Positions 17,773-27,289 of a stretch of 64,000 bases of DNA are shown piece after piece. Both the position numbers and the translations under genes were made by a program. Position 1 is the first letter of the stretch; every line of letters starts with the position of its first letter. This stretch comes from Soonwooa sp032078105 (GTDB lineage: Bacteria > Bacteroidota > Bacteroidia > Flavobacteriales > Weeksellaceae): contig JBJZOS010000007.1 in assembly GCA_046269235.1 (NCBI GenBank), forward strand, positions 88,443 through 152,442. Reading direction: 5' to 3'. A model generated the notes under the pieces. That model saw only the letters and a list, made by a program, of their open reading frames with translations, was not told the DNA's origin and searched no databases.

Positions 17773-19980
17773 TTAATTCTTTGTAAACGTCATTGTGTGG
17801 CCAGCTTGTGTTATGTCAAAGCTCTTCCTGTCTTTTGCAAATTTTAAACTGATTCCGGCCATTTCAAAATCAAAAATATTGTCGCCACTATAACTTAACG
17901 GAAAGGCTGGCTGATCTCCGAATTTTGCCATTAAAGTTCCACCGTCAGCTGATAACACAAACTTAATTGGCACTTGTTTGCTACTAAAAGTACCAATATA
18001 ATCAGTAATGTTTATTTTCTCGGTAGCTTTTGCACCATCCATTTTAAAAACATTATTAGACAGATTAACATCAGGAAGACTTCCTTTAGGATCAAGGCTT
18101 ACCGACGTTATTTCTTTAGTAGTTGGCGCTTTGAAGGTCCACTCTGTATTGCGTCTCCAGATATCAACTGGCAGATTAACCGCTTGCGACGTTCCGTCTT
18201 TATACTTGACTTCCATAGTAACAGGCATCACCATTTTTTCTAAATTAGAAATCGAAATCATCGCCCCTTGTGTCGCATCGTTATTCACATATTTAACATT
18301 GGTAATCGCTTGATCCAACTTCCAATTATTCTGGATCCAACTTCTCCAAAACCAAGCCAAATCCTCTCCAGCAACATTCTCCATCGTTCTATAAAAATCG
18401 TCTGGCGCAGGATGTTTAAAGGCCCAACGGTCGATATATTCTCTAAACGCCTTATCAAAACGTTCTGCACCTAAGACATTATCACGCAAAACCTTTAGCG
18501 CTGCACCTGGCTTATAGTAAAGCAATGCTCCAATACTCGCTTCTCGCATATTGTCTGGCGCAGTATCAACTGGTTCTAGACGTTCATTAAACAAGTAATT
18601 CGTCATATTCTTAATACTTGGATTCTTATAATATTCTCCCTTATTAAAAGACTGCGTCGAAAGATCATTAATAAATGTGTTAAAACCTTCGTCCATCCAA
18701 CCGTGTTTACGCTCGTTAGAGCCAACAATCATGGGGAACCAAGTGTGACCAAACTCGTGATCCGTCACCCCCCAAAGACTACTTCCTTTTGCTGTATATT
18801 CACAGAAAACGATTCCTGGATATTCCATACCGTTGGTAATCCCAGCAACATTAACTGCCGCTGGATAAGGAAACTCAAACCACTGTTTAGAATAATGTTC
18901 TATTGAAGCTTTTGTATATTCTGTGGAGCGTGACCAAGCATCCTGACCATCACTTTCTACTGGATAAGCAGAAATTGCTAGAGATTTTTTTCCTGATGGC
19001 AAGTTGATTCTCGCCGCATCCAAAATAAACGCCGAAGACGCCGCAAATGCAAAATCGCGACTTTGGGTCATTATGAATTTCCAAGTTTTAGTACCTGTAC
19101 TTTTCGTAGCCGTATTTGCTTCTGATGCGGAACGAATTGTCACCGTTTTTTCACTGTTTGCAGCTTCGTTCCATTTTTTAACTTGTTCGGCGGTGTAGAC
19201 ATCTTTTTGATTTAATAATTCACCAGAACCAACAACATAAAAATTGTTAGGCGCCGTTATACTAACATCAAAATTTCCGTATTCTAAATAAAATTCAGAC
19301 GGTCCAAGATAGGGTATTATGTTCCACCCTCTAAGATCATCATACACTGCAACACGTGGATACCACTGCGCTATGGTGAAAATCTTTCCGTTTTTAGTTT
19401 GTAAAACACCCATCCTATCCGCACCATTTTCTGGCGAAACAAAAGAATATTCAATCGTAATTTTGGCCTTGCCACCGTTGGCTTTTAAGTCTTTTGGGAA
19501 ATCAACTTGCATTTGTGCATCGTTGATAATGTATTTGGCATCCTTTCCGTCAACTTTTACAGATTTAATCGTATAACCTCCATCAAAAGTTGAACTACTA
19601 GAACCATATCTCGAGTTAGTTGTCGGAATCATCGAACTTCCACGAGACTCTCTTTTAAATAAATTTTGATCCAATTGAAACCATATAAACTTTAAAGCAT
19701 CAGGACTGTTATTGGTATAAGAAATCTCTGCAGAACCAGTAAATTTATTCTGGGTATCATCTAAAGTGACATCCAGCTTATAATTAACAGATTGCTGCCA
19801 ATATTTAGGTCCAGGTTGCCCGCTTGCTGACCGGAATTCGTTGCCATTTGTTGTATAGAAAGGTTCTTTAAAAACATCTTTATAATCATAATTTGATTTT
19901 CCAGCTTGTTGTGCACTCACATTTACAAACGTTAAAAAACTTGCTGATATCGCTATAGATTTAAAAAATTTTGGACGCAT
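17773..19980 (-). CDS. Secreted M1-family metallopeptidase (second copy)
   Basis: 735 residues from ATG 19980, which gives a clean signal peptide (MRPKFFKSIAISASFLTFVNVSAQ, cut into pieces: basic start, hydrophobic core, SAQ). The 14-residue longer frame spoils the signal. The zinc site is HEFGH at 408-412 with E431 in WMDEGF; ITNGMEYPG at about 382 is the exopeptidase-loop variant. After the catalytic domain comes a beta region and a C-terminal ~80-residue domain (IGTFSSKQVPIKFVLSADGG...), not present in the paralogue at 8420. Probably periplasmic peptide degradation. Stands alone, with a terminator before the convergent lipoprotein. Confidence 0.9.
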   Translation of the reverse strand: MRPKFFKSIAISASFLTFVNVSAQQAGKSNYDYKDVFKEPFYTTNGNEFRSASGQPGPKYWQQSVNYKLDVTLDDTQNKFTGSAEISYTNNSPDALKFIWFQLDQNLFKRESRGSSMIPTTNSRYGSSSSTFDGGYTIKSVKVDGKDAKYIINDAQMQVDFPKDLKANGGKAKITIEYSFVSPENGADRMGVLQTKNGKIFTIAQWYPRVAVYDDLRGWNIIPYLGPSEFYLEYGNFDVSITAPNNFYVVGSGELLNQKDVYTAEQVKKWNEAANSEKTVTIRSASEANTATKSTGTKTWKFIMTQSRDFAFAASSAFILDAARINLPSGKKSLAISAYPVESDGQDAWSRSTEYTKASIEHYSKQWFEFPYPAAVNVAGITNGMEYPGIVFCEYTAKGSSLWGVTDHEFGHTWFPMIVGSNERKHGWMDEGFNTFINDLSTQSFNKGEYYKNPSIKNMTNYLFNERLEPVDTAPDNMREASIGALLYYKPGAALKVLRDNVLGAERFDKAFREYIDRWAFKHPAPDDFYRTMENVAGEDLAWFWRSWIQNNWKLDQAITNVKYVNNDATQGAMISISNLEKMVMPVTMEVKYKDGTSQAVNLPVDIWRRNTEWTFKAPTTKEITSVSLDPKGSLPDVNLSNNVFKMDGAKATEKINITDYIGTFSSKQVPIKFVLSADGGTLMAKFGDQPAFPLSYSGDNIFDFEMAGISLKFAKDRKSFDITQAGHTMTFTKN

Positions 19981-20372
19981 TTTTTCGCTTTTATTTAAAA
20001 TTAGGATAAAAGTACAGAACATCTTTCATTAAAAAAAAAAAATTAAAAGACGAATAATTTGGACTTAATTGGCTCTATAAAGGAATTTAATACTATTTTA
20101 AAATAATATCTACAAGGTCTTTCAATCGATATTTTGATCTTTTTGTAGGAACATTCATATGTTAAAAACTTGATAAAGCGATTCTATTTTGTCAGCTTTA
20201 TAAGTTTCGAAAATCTGAAATACTTTGCTGACCATCATGCTTGATACTCATCTAACTCTCTCGACGCCACAATCTCTAATCGATTAGCTTTGCTTTGTAA
20301 AATAAGTATTGTAAAAATTAAAAACTCCCTCATTTCTGAAGAAGTTTTTACTTGTGTTTTTTGAAACCGAAA
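19981..20372. other. 392-bp intergenic region
   Basis: Between two minus-strand genes. No convincing coding remnant, tRNA or repeat was found. A weak hairpin AAAAACT...AGTTTTT at about 20321-20350 may terminate the SDR gene. A TACTTTTA (minus strand, ~20007-20014) resembles a -7 box with the last base changed. Confidence 0.5.
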
Positions 20373-21251
20373 TTATCCGTTCTTTTTAGCTTTGATCATC
20401 GCTTCCAGCATGTCCCACATTTCTGTTGGGATCTGGTCTAACATATTGAACTGCCCTGCGCCTTGCAACCACTCGCCGCCGTCGATGGTAATAACTTCGC
20501 CATTAACGTAGGCCGAAAAATCAGAAACCAAATAAGCTGCTAAGTTCGCTAGCTCTTGGTGATCGCCAACGCGACGCAATGGTACTTTTTTAGTCATATC
20601 AAATTTTTCTTGCAAATCTCCTGGTAGCAATCTATCCCACGCACCTTTTGTCGGGAATGGTCCTGGTGCAATGGCATTGGTACGGATTCCATATTTTGCC
20701 CATTCTACAGCTAAACTTCTTGTCATTGCTAAAACACCAGCTTTCGCTGTTGCAGACGGAACAACATAAGCCGAACCTGTCCACGCATAAGTCGTTACAA
20801 TATTAAGAACGGTTCCTTTAGTTTTAGAATCGATCCAATGTTTCCCGATAGAAAGCGTACAGTTTTTGGAACCTTTCAAGACAATGTCGATAATCGTGTC
20901 AAAAGCATTTGCAGAAAGTCTTTCGGTTGGGCTGATGAAGTTACCTGCCGCATTGTTAAGCAAAATATCAATCTTTCCAAATTCTTTGAGCGCCGCTTCT
21001 TTCATCGCTTCGACCTCATCGTAATTTCTAACATCACAAGCAACAGCAAGGACTTCCCCTCCCGTTTCGGCTTCGAGTTCTTTTGCTGTGTTCTGAAGTT
21101 TTTCGAGGTTACGAGAAGTAATCACAACTTTAGCACCCAATTGTAAGAAATATTTGGTCATAGCTTTTCCTAAGCCACTCCCACCACCTGTAACGATAGC
21201 TACTTTATCTTTTAATGCGTCTTGGCGAAGCATTGATTCTGCATAATTCAT
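20373..21251 (-). CDS. SDR-family oxidoreductase, 2,4-dienoyl-CoA reductase-like
   Basis: 292 residues. The NADP-binding Rossmann motif is TGGGSGLGKAM (about 20-30), with NNAAGNF at about 98 and a catalytic-region variant AYVVPSATAKAGV instead of the classical YxxxK. Absence of that Tyr and presence of the SxxxAKxG pattern are typical of the dienoyl-CoA reductase branch of SDRs. The C-terminal GEWLQGAGQFN block also fits that branch. Expected role: reduction of 2,4-dienoyl-CoA during oxidation of unsaturated fatty acids. It lies next to a decayed tract and has no operon partner. Exact substrate inferred only. Confidence 0.85.
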   Translation of the reverse strand: MNYAESMLRQDALKDKVAIVTGGGSGLGKAMTKYFLQLGAKVVITSRNLEKLQNTAKELEAETGGEVLAVACDVRNYDEVEAMKEAALKEFGKIDILLNNAAGNFISPTERLSANAFDTIIDIVLKGSKNCTLSIGKHWIDSKTKGTVLNIVTTYAWTGSAYVVPSATAKAGVLAMTRSLAVEWAKYGIRTNAIAPGPFPTKGAWDRLLPGDLQEKFDMTKKVPLRRVGDHQELANLAAYLVSDFSAYVNGEVITIDGGEWLQGAGQFNMLDQIPTEMWDMLEAMIKAKKNG

Positions 21252-21282
21252 AATTTTTATTTAAAATTTGAAGTTTAAAGTT

Positions 21283-22062
21283 ATGAATATTTCTTCGATC
21301 TACGAGTATTTCTATTATTCGGCAAATAATGTTTTGGAGCAAAATATCCGTCCCTGAGCTGAATGGCGCTCATTTCGCGAAAGGTAGCGGAACAAGATAC
21401 ATAGAACTCTTCGAGAAACTCTAAATAAACACCACGCTGAAAAAGCACCCTAATCAATTTTGTTTTATACATTTGGGAGACAATTGGACGGGCATCGCAA
21501 TCTTCAGGAAGCATTTGCGGAAATTTGTTGAGATTGAGGAAGCGGAATATGAAGGTTATAGCAATTTTTTGAGCTTTTGTCAGGCAAAAAAAGGAGAATC
21601 TGTTGGTGGAAGGCGGGCTTTCTAAGTTCAATCTTTTTGTATCAAGTGGTTGTCTCCGGAAGTTTTTGTCAACGCAAATGGAGCCGAACAAACGAGGTAA
21701 TTTTCGTTAGCAATGTGGTGGATAGCGGATTTGTTTAGTTTCGAAAAACAACAAAAAACATATTGTCACATTCACACAGTGGAAATTCGATTGCTTTGCG
21801 GATTTCTTATAAAAATTATGACAAACTTTTGGCGGATCATCCTTTTATGGAAAGCTATTTCAGAAATATTTATCAAATAAATACCGCATCGTCGGAAAGG
21901 CGAATTTAATATTTGTATGAATTTTCGAGAAAAGAATCTTATTTGCATTATAGGAAGCTGTTTGCAGATTTCATCCAAAGAATTACATAGTATTTGTTAA
22001 CTTCTCACTTGGGTTTTACGCCAAAATATTTGAGCAAAATAAGAGCGAAGTTAGATTCTTAA
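21283..22062 (+). pseudogene. Crp/Fnr-family transcriptional regulator, decayed
   Basis: No intact frame exists, but the C-terminal half reads clearly as a Bacteroidetes Crp/Fnr regulator: ALRISYKNYDKLLADHPFM, ESYFRNIYQINTASSERRI, then TAA at 21907-21909, YLYEFSRKESYLHYRKLFAD, TAG at 21988-21990 (where Pro-Gln is expected), and finally LLTSHLGFTPKYLSKIRAKL with a proper stop at 22060-22062. These pieces are in one frame, interrupted by nonsense changes; upstream of ~21720 several frameshifts make the cyclic-nucleotide-like domain hard to follow. The likely original ATG at 21283 is in the same frame. Followed by a DoxX remnant that was probably its partner gene. Confidence 0.78.
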
Positions 22063-22122
22063 AATGGTTTGAGTTTTTTGAGGAAATAAATTCTGAAATC
22101 TGCTTCAACAACACCAAAATAA

Positions 22123-22545
22123 ATGCTCGGCACAAGGCTATCCATCGCTTAGCTTTTTCTACGAATTGCTTTAGCCGTTGAGATGCTCTCCGCAGTAGAT
22201 GACCGTTACGCATGCTGGGGAACCGACGCCGTCTGCGGAAACTGGCCTGCCTTCGAAGTCTATACAAGAGCACTACATTTTTTGTTTCATATATTCTGAG
22301 TAAAATCGGCGTTTATTTTATAACTTTTTGCGAAATAGTATTTTTGACATTAGTGTTAATTGGCTTCAAAACGAAGCTTATAGCCTATGCAAGGTCAATC
22401 CTACTTCTCAGCTTTGGAATCGCAGTGACAATTGACTTGGCCATAAAAGCACCTTTAGATTATTCAGTTTGGACAAACCTAGCAGCTGCTCTTCTCTTGG
22501 CTGCACAAAGTAAATATTCTTACAGTATCGACGAAATATCAAAAA
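22123..22545 (+). pseudogene. DoxX-family membrane protein, decayed
   Basis: From ATG 22123 the frame reads MLGTRLSIA, TAG (22150-22152), then LFLRIALAVEMLSAVDDRYA, CWGTDAVCGNWPAFEVYTRA. After the T6 run near 22270 the sequence continues in another frame as LTLVLIGFKTKLIAYARSIL and GIAVTIDLAIKAPLDYSVWT, both characteristic of DoxX-like quinone/redox-associated membrane proteins with four helices. So there is one nonsense change and one frameshift. The original stop seems lost too, because the frame runs into the terminator hairpin. Lies 60 bp after the Crp/Fnr pseudogene. Confidence 0.78.
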
Positions 22546-22578
22546 ATCACCTTGATAAACTTCTAGGTGATTTTTTTT
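22543..22578 (+). terminator. Terminator after the DoxX pseudogene
   Basis: 10-bp stem AAAATCACCT / AGGTGATTTT with a 12-nt loop and eight T. It overlaps the stop codon of the convergent lysoplasmalogenase gene. Confidence 0.85.
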
Positions 22579-23233
22579 ATGTTATTGAATTTTTGGATTT
22601 TAAAAACCCAAAAGTCAATAAACTCTGCGCCAAAACATAAGTAAACATCACGAGAAAGCCTAAAACTTTAGATTGATTTACGAATAAATTAATGGCCAGA
22701 ACTGAATCTGAAATCACAAAGAAAACTGCGCCGATAATGAGTAAGATTTGTTTGGTTTTGAGACTGAAATATAACATTCCAGAAATGCAAAGTGCATACA
22801 AAATAACAGGGATTTTCATGTCGCCCAAATGTGGAAACAAAAAAGTAAGAAAAGTAAAAAGATAGATTAAAACAAATGGAAGACTCCACAAAGCATTAGA
22901 AACAGAAAACTTTTTAAGACAAAAAATACAGCAAATATGCGCTGCTAAAAAACTTCCTAAACCTGCAATAAAGCCCCAATCAAAAAGTAAAAACACATCG
23001 CCAAACCATGATAAAATAAGGCCAGCGATAAAGAGGTTTTGTTTTGGTTGATTCGACTTCTGACTTGCTAACCAGTAAAAAACTAGAAGCAAAGGCATTA
23101 ATAAAGTTTTGGAGAAAAAGCGCAATGACTCCTCCCCCAAAACAATGAATAACAAATCGCAGACGAACACTAAACCTAAAATCAGTAAAGTGATTCGCGA
23201 TTTTTTATCGATCAAACTCCAATCTTTCGCCAT
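22577..23233 (-). CDS. Lysoplasmalogenase (YhhN/TMEM86 family) membrane protein
   Basis: 218 residues starting at MAKDW (ATG 23233), which overlaps the end of pyrC by 29 bp; the upstream in-frame start at 23284 would overlap further and adds no membrane segment. Eight hydrophobic segments and the conserved acidic motifs GLILSWFGDVFLL (about 72-84) and VFFVISDSVLAINLF (about 176-190) define the YhhN family of integral-membrane hydrolases that cleave the vinyl-ether bond of lysoplasmalogens or alkenyl-glycerophospholipids. Whether this organism has plasmalogens is not shown, so the substrate is inferred. Co-transcribed with pyrC. Confidence 0.88.
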   Translation of the reverse strand: MAKDWSLIDKKSRITLLILGLVFVCDLLFIVLGEESLRFFSKTLLMPLLLVFYWLASQKSNQPKQNLFIAGLILSWFGDVFLLFDWGFIAGLGSFLAAHICCIFCLKKFSVSNALWSLPFVLIYLFTFLTFLFPHLGDMKIPVILYALCISGMLYFSLKTKQILLIIGAVFFVISDSVLAINLFVNQSKVLGFLVMFTYVLAQSLLTFGFLKSKNSIT

Positions 23234-24539
23234 GTTTTTCTTCTGAGAAAATTCCGTTATCGTAAGCCAAATGACCGTTGACAAAGGTTTGTGTAATTTT
23301 AGATTTTAGGTTTGTCCCTTCCAGTGGACTCCATCCGCATTTGTACAAAATATTATTTTTCTCAATGGTCCACGGATTGTCCATATCCACCAAAACCAAA
23401 TCTGCTTTGTAACCTTCTTTTACAAAACCTCTTTTATCCAACTCGAACAAAATTGCTGGATTGTGACACATCTTTTCTACAATCTTTTCCAAAGAAATTT
23501 TCTTTCTGTGGTAATTTTCTAACATCAACACTAAAGAATGTTGCACCAAAGGTGCTCCAGAAGGACATTTTGTATATACATTTTGTTTTTCCTCCCACGT
23601 ATGCGGCGCATGATCGGTAGCGATGACATCAATTCGGTCATCCAAAAGCGCTTCCCAAAGTCCATCTTTATCTTTTTGCGTTTTCACGGCAGGATTCCAT
23701 TTAATTAAAGCGCCTTTCGTTTCATAATCATCATTCGTAAAAGTCAAATGATGAACACAAACTTCCGCCGTTATTTTTTTATCTTTTAAAGGAATATCAT
23801 TTTGGAACAAATCCATTTCTTTTGCCGTTGACAAATGGAAAATATGCAATCTTGCTCCCGTTTTTTTTGCCAACTCAATTGCTTTCGAAGACGATTTGTA
23901 ACAAGCTTCCTCACTTCTTATCAAATGATGAAACTTCACAGGAATGTCATCGCCGTATTCGGATTTGTATTTTTCAGTATTTTCTTTTATGGTGTCTTCA
24001 TCCTCACAGTGAACACAAATTAACATTTTTGTAGAACCAAAAATTTTCTCCAAAGTTTCGGGATTGTCCACCAACATATTCCCTGTTGAAGATCCCAAGA
24101 ACAATTTGATTGCCGCCACATTTTTAGGATTTGTCTTTAAAACTTCTTCCAAATTATCGTTGGTTCCACCCATCGAAAACGAATAATTGGCATAAGATTT
24201 CTCCGCTCCTAATTTGTATTTTTCTTCCAATAATTCTTGCGTAACCGCGTTAGGAAGGGTATTTGGCTGATCGATAAAACTTGTTATACCGCCTGCAATT
24301 GCCGCTTTGGACTCTGAGGCGATATCTCCTTTATGTGTTAATCCTGGCTCTCGAAAATGCACTTGATCATCAATAACACCAGGCAAAAGATATTTCCCCG
24401 TTGCATCAATCACTTTATCAGCTTCGGATTCGGGAATATTTTTCGCAATTTTTGAAATTAAATCATTTTCGATTAACAAATCACTTTCGAAGATTTGACC
24501 TTCGTTGACGATTTTAACATTCTTGATAAGGCTTTTCAC
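23205..24539 (-). CDS. pyrC: Dihydroorotase (class I type)
   Basis: 444 residues, cytosolic amidohydrolase catalysing the reversible cyclisation of carbamoyl-aspartate to dihydroorotate in pyrimidine synthesis. Metal-binding motifs are visible: DQVHFREPG with H61 and R63, VHCEDED at about 176, HIFHLST at about 237 and ATDHAPHTWEEK at about 311. The length and the GxIDxQVHFREPG start fit the class I dihydroorotases. The downstream lysoplasmalogenase gene overlaps by 29 bp. The start is the ATG directly preceding the first beta-strand (MKSLIKNVKIVN). No other pyr gene is nearby. Confidence 0.94.
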   Translation of the reverse strand: MKSLIKNVKIVNEGQIFESDLLIENDLISKIAKNIPESEADKVIDATGKYLLPGVIDDQVHFREPGLTHKGDIASESKAAIAGGITSFIDQPNTLPNAVTQELLEEKYKLGAEKSYANYSFSMGGTNDNLEEVLKTNPKNVAAIKLFLGSSTGNMLVDNPETLEKIFGSTKMLICVHCEDEDTIKENTEKYKSEYGDDIPVKFHHLIRSEEACYKSSSKAIELAKKTGARLHIFHLSTAKEMDLFQNDIPLKDKKITAEVCVHHLTFTNDDYETKGALIKWNPAVKTQKDKDGLWEALLDDRIDVIATDHAPHTWEEKQNVYTKCPSGAPLVQHSLVLMLENYHRKKISLEKIVEKMCHNPAILFELDKRGFVKEGYKADLVLVDMDNPWTIEKNNILYKCGWSPLEGTNLKSKITQTFVNGHLAYDNGIFSEEKHGERLEFDR

Positions 24540-24702
24540 TTTTGTTATATTTTGATATTAAATTTAAGATGTGAGATTGAGGACTTTAAAAATCCTGAGA
24601 CTAATTTTCGATACTCTAGCTTCTTTCTTTTTTCCTCTACTGTACAAATTTAGATTATTTAAAAAGATTTATTTAGCTAAATTGCTTCTTTAAAACTAAA
24701 TA

Positions 24703-25689
24703 ATGTCAATCAAGAAAATATATTTAGTGTTCGGAATCGCTATGGCAAGTTTAACCAAGGCTCAAAATTGGAAAACCTACTCAAATTTGTTAATCCATTA
24801 ATTGGCACCGAAAAAATGGGACACACTTATTCCGGCGCTAAAACAGCTTTTGGAACTGTGCAACTAAGTCCCGAAACCGATTCTATTTCTTGTGAGTTAA
24901 ATGGCAAATATAATGGCGAAGTTTACAAATATTGCGCGGGTTATCGCTACGAGGACAAAACGATAACAGGTTTTAGCTCAACCCATTTTAGTGGAACAGG
25001 AGATTCGGACTTGGGCGATTTTTTAGGGATGCCGACAGTTGGCCAACTTCAATTAAATCCAGGGACGGCGTTAGAACCAGAAACAGGCTACTGAAGTCGA
25101 TTTTCCCAATGATAACGAAAAAGCAGAAGCATGTTTTTATGGTGTTAGATTAGACGATTATAATTTTTTAGCAGAAGTGACGGCTACGAAACGCGTTGGC
25201 GTGCATCGTTATACTTTTCCAAAGTCGGATCAAGCACATATCATCTTGGATTTGACGGCAGGAATCTATAATTATGACGGCAAAAATATTTGGACTTACA
25301 TTCGTGTCTAAAACGGAAATACCATCACAAGCTATCGTCAAACCACGGCTTGGGCACGCAGGAGAACTGTTTATTTTGCGATAAAAGTACCGGATTTATG
25401 CGTCCAAAATTAGCAAACGGAACTTTCAAAAAACATTTTGATGCTTTGGAAATGCATGGACAACGCTTTATTGAAGGTAATTCTTGGAACTATAGTTTCT
25501 TTGTTCCGCAAAATCCAAAAGGTCTAATCGACGCGACTAATCATAGTCCAAAAAATGTCTATGTAGAGAAGGTTTTACTCATGGGAAAAGAAATCAAAGA
25601 CTTTATCCTGAAGCATTCTGAAATTATGAAAGGAGGAAAATTGACTTTTTACATGTCGGCTAAACCTAAAAAAATAAAGTTTCGGAAAT
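24703..25689 (+). pseudogene. GH92 alpha-mannosidase, decayed with internal deletions
   Basis: The remnant starts with an intact signal peptide (ATG 24703, ...GIAMASLTKAQNW), shifts frame near 24785, and then shows the GH92 N-terminal signature FVNPLIGTEKMGHTYSGAKT and ITGFSSTHFSGTGDSDLGDF. TGA interrupts at 25092-25094, an extra base follows near 25101-25107, then YTFPKSDQAHIILDLTAGIY and TAA at 25309-25311. After YRQTTAWARRRTVYFAI the text jumps to late GH92 segments (FMRPKLANGTFKKHF, NSWNYSFFVPQNPKGLIDA, DIMKGG-like EIMKGGKLTFYMSAKP). Intact GH92 proteins are around 750 residues; only about 320 are represented, so at least two large deletions occurred. Catalytic residues are lost. Confidence 0.85.
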
Positions 25690-25701
25690 TCAATAATAAC
25701 T

Positions 25702-25709
25702 TACATTTG
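25702..25709 (+). promoter_or_regulatory. -7 box (TACATTTG) before the flippase gene
   Basis: Perfect TAnnTTTG 16 nt before the proposed TTG start at 25726. A weak TTTC lies at the -33 distance (about 25680). Supports transcription starting inside the end of the GH92 remnant. Confidence 0.55.
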
Positions 25710-25725
25710 CAAAAATTTTTCAGTT

Positions 25726-27159
25726 TTGTATAAGAAACTTTTAACCCAAACATTAATCTACGGAATTGGCGCCATTGCACCGAGAATCATTTTGTTTATC
25801 CTAAATCCGCTTTTGATTTACAAGATTCCGAATGAAGGCTTTGCAATGTTTACGCAACTTTACGCCATCATTTCTTTCGTAAATATTGTTTTATCTTTCG
25901 GATTCGAAACCGCTTATTTTAGATTTTCGGCCGAGGAAGGTCAAGAGAAAAAAACCTTCAATACGTCATTTTGGTTTTTGTTCGGAACATCAACACTATT
26001 TTTAATTCTGTGCTATATATTCAATCAGCCAATCGCTGATTATTGGGGCTACAGCAACAACCCAGAATACATCCGATGGTTTGCATTAATAGCCTTTTTT
26101 GACACGCTTTTAGTAATACCATTTGCATGGCTTAGGTTTAATAATATGCCAATAAAATATTCGATGGTGCGCGTTGTGCAATCGGTATTTCAAGCGGTTT
26201 TTACGGCAGCACTTTTCTTTTGGATACCAGAAAGTTTTTCAAAAAGTTTGGGACTCAATCACAATGTAGACTTCCCTTTCTTCAGTAATTTAGCAGGAAG
26301 TGTTTTAGGTTTCATTCTGCTTTTACCGATTATTTTAAAAGTTAGATTCCAATTTGTGGTGCCGCTTTTCAGAAGAATGATTAAATATTCTTTCCCATTG
26401 ATGTTAGCTGGTCTTGCCTTTATGGTGAACGAGAATTTTGATAAAACTATCCAACGAAACCACATTTCTGAGGTCGAAGCGGGCGCTTATGGTGGTTGTT
26501 ATAAGTTGGCTGTTTTGATGACACTATTTGTGACAGCTTATCGAATGGGTATCGAACCTTTCTTCTTCAAACAAATGGACAAAGGTGACGCCACCAAAAC
26601 ATATGCAAAAGTTGCGGAATATTTTGCATTCTTTGCCTCCATTGTCGCACTCGGAATTATTGCTAATATTTCTTGGTTAAAAATAATGTTTATCCCAAAC
26701 AAATCGTATTGGATTGCGATTGATATTATTCCGATAATCGTTATTGCTAACCTATGTTTTGGGATTTATTACAACTTCTCGACTTGGTACAAAGTCACGG
26801 ACAGGACAGGCGTTGGTACAATCATCTCATGGCTTGGCGCAGGGATAAACATTGGCTTAAATTATCTAGCACTCATGTATTATCACAGTATGATTGGATC
26901 AGCATGGGCAACTTTTGGAGCATATGTTGTCATGATGATTACCTCTTATCTTCTTGGGCAAAAGTACTATCCAATTCCTTACCGAATGAAGAAAATGAGT
27001 TTTGTGCTAATACTTTTGTGTGTCTTTAGCTTTATTATTGTTAAATACTTGGATTATAATATTTGGCTAAGTAACAGCTTATTCGTTGTTTTTTTAGCGA
27101 TTGTTCTTTATAGTGAAAAAGAGATGTTTCTTTCAAAACTTCGTCGCAAGAAAATTTAA
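25726..27159 (+). CDS. Oligosaccharide flippase family protein (Wzx/MATE-like)
   Basis: 477-residue polytopic membrane protein with about 12-14 hydrophobic helices, of the polysaccharide biosynthesis/flippase family that moves lipid-linked sugars across the inner membrane. The N-terminal TLIYGIGAIAPRIILFILNP and GFETAYFRFSAEEGQ segments are typical of Bacteroidetes members. The start is TTG (25726): the expected sequence begins MYKKLL and no in-frame ATG occurs before residue 40, which lies inside helix 2. A -7 box lies 16 nt upstream. Followed after 130 bp by a sugar nucleotidyltransferase with its own promoter, so both may serve surface glycan synthesis. Confidence 0.87.
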   Translation: MYKKLLTQTLIYGIGAIAPRIILFILNPLLIYKIPNEGFAMFTQLYAIISFVNIVLSFGFETAYFRFSAEEGQEKKTFNTSFWFLFGTSTLFLILCYIFNQPIADYWGYSNNPEYIRWFALIAFFDTLLVIPFAWLRFNNMPIKYSMVRVVQSVFQAVFTAALFFWIPESFSKSLGLNHNVDFPFFSNLAGSVLGFILLLPIILKVRFQFVVPLFRRMIKYSFPLMLAGLAFMVNENFDKTIQRNHISEVEAGAYGGCYKLAVLMTLFVTAYRMGIEPFFFKQMDKGDATKTYAKVAEYFAFFASIVALGIIANISWLKIMFIPNKSYWIAIDIIPIIVIANLCFGIYYNFSTWYKVTDRTGVGTIISWLGAGINIGLNYLALMYYHSMIGSAWATFGAYVVMMITSYLLGQKYYPIPYRMKKMSFVLILLCVFSFIIVKYLDYNIWLSNSLFVVFLAIVLYSEKEMFLSKLRRKKI

Positions 27160-27203
27160 TTACTCTAAAACACATCGCGTTACTAAAAATTAAACCGGCA
27201 AAC

Positions 27204-27234
27204 TTGCTTTACAAAACTTATATTTTTACATTTG
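27204..27234 (+). promoter_or_regulatory. Promoter of the nucleotidyltransferase gene
   Basis: TTG (27204-27206), 20 nt spacer, TACATTTG (27227-27234). The ATG is 55 nt further on. Confidence 0.65.
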
Positions 27235-27289
27235 GCGAATTGTCAAAAACTTATAACAATTACTAACTAAAACAAAACAATCTGTTATA

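Noticed and set aside
20023..20372. Coding remnant on the minus strand (MMVSKVFQIFETYKADK...)
   Set aside because: A single short stretch with no further support in neighbouring frames; similarity to any family could not be seen.
21281..21691. 136-residue ORF on the minus strand
   Set aside because: Antisense to the Crp/Fnr remnant; no recognisable domain, and the sense strand explains the sequence better.
22016..22273. 85-residue Arg-rich ORF on the minus strand
   Set aside because: Antisense to the start of the DoxX remnant, low-quality composition.
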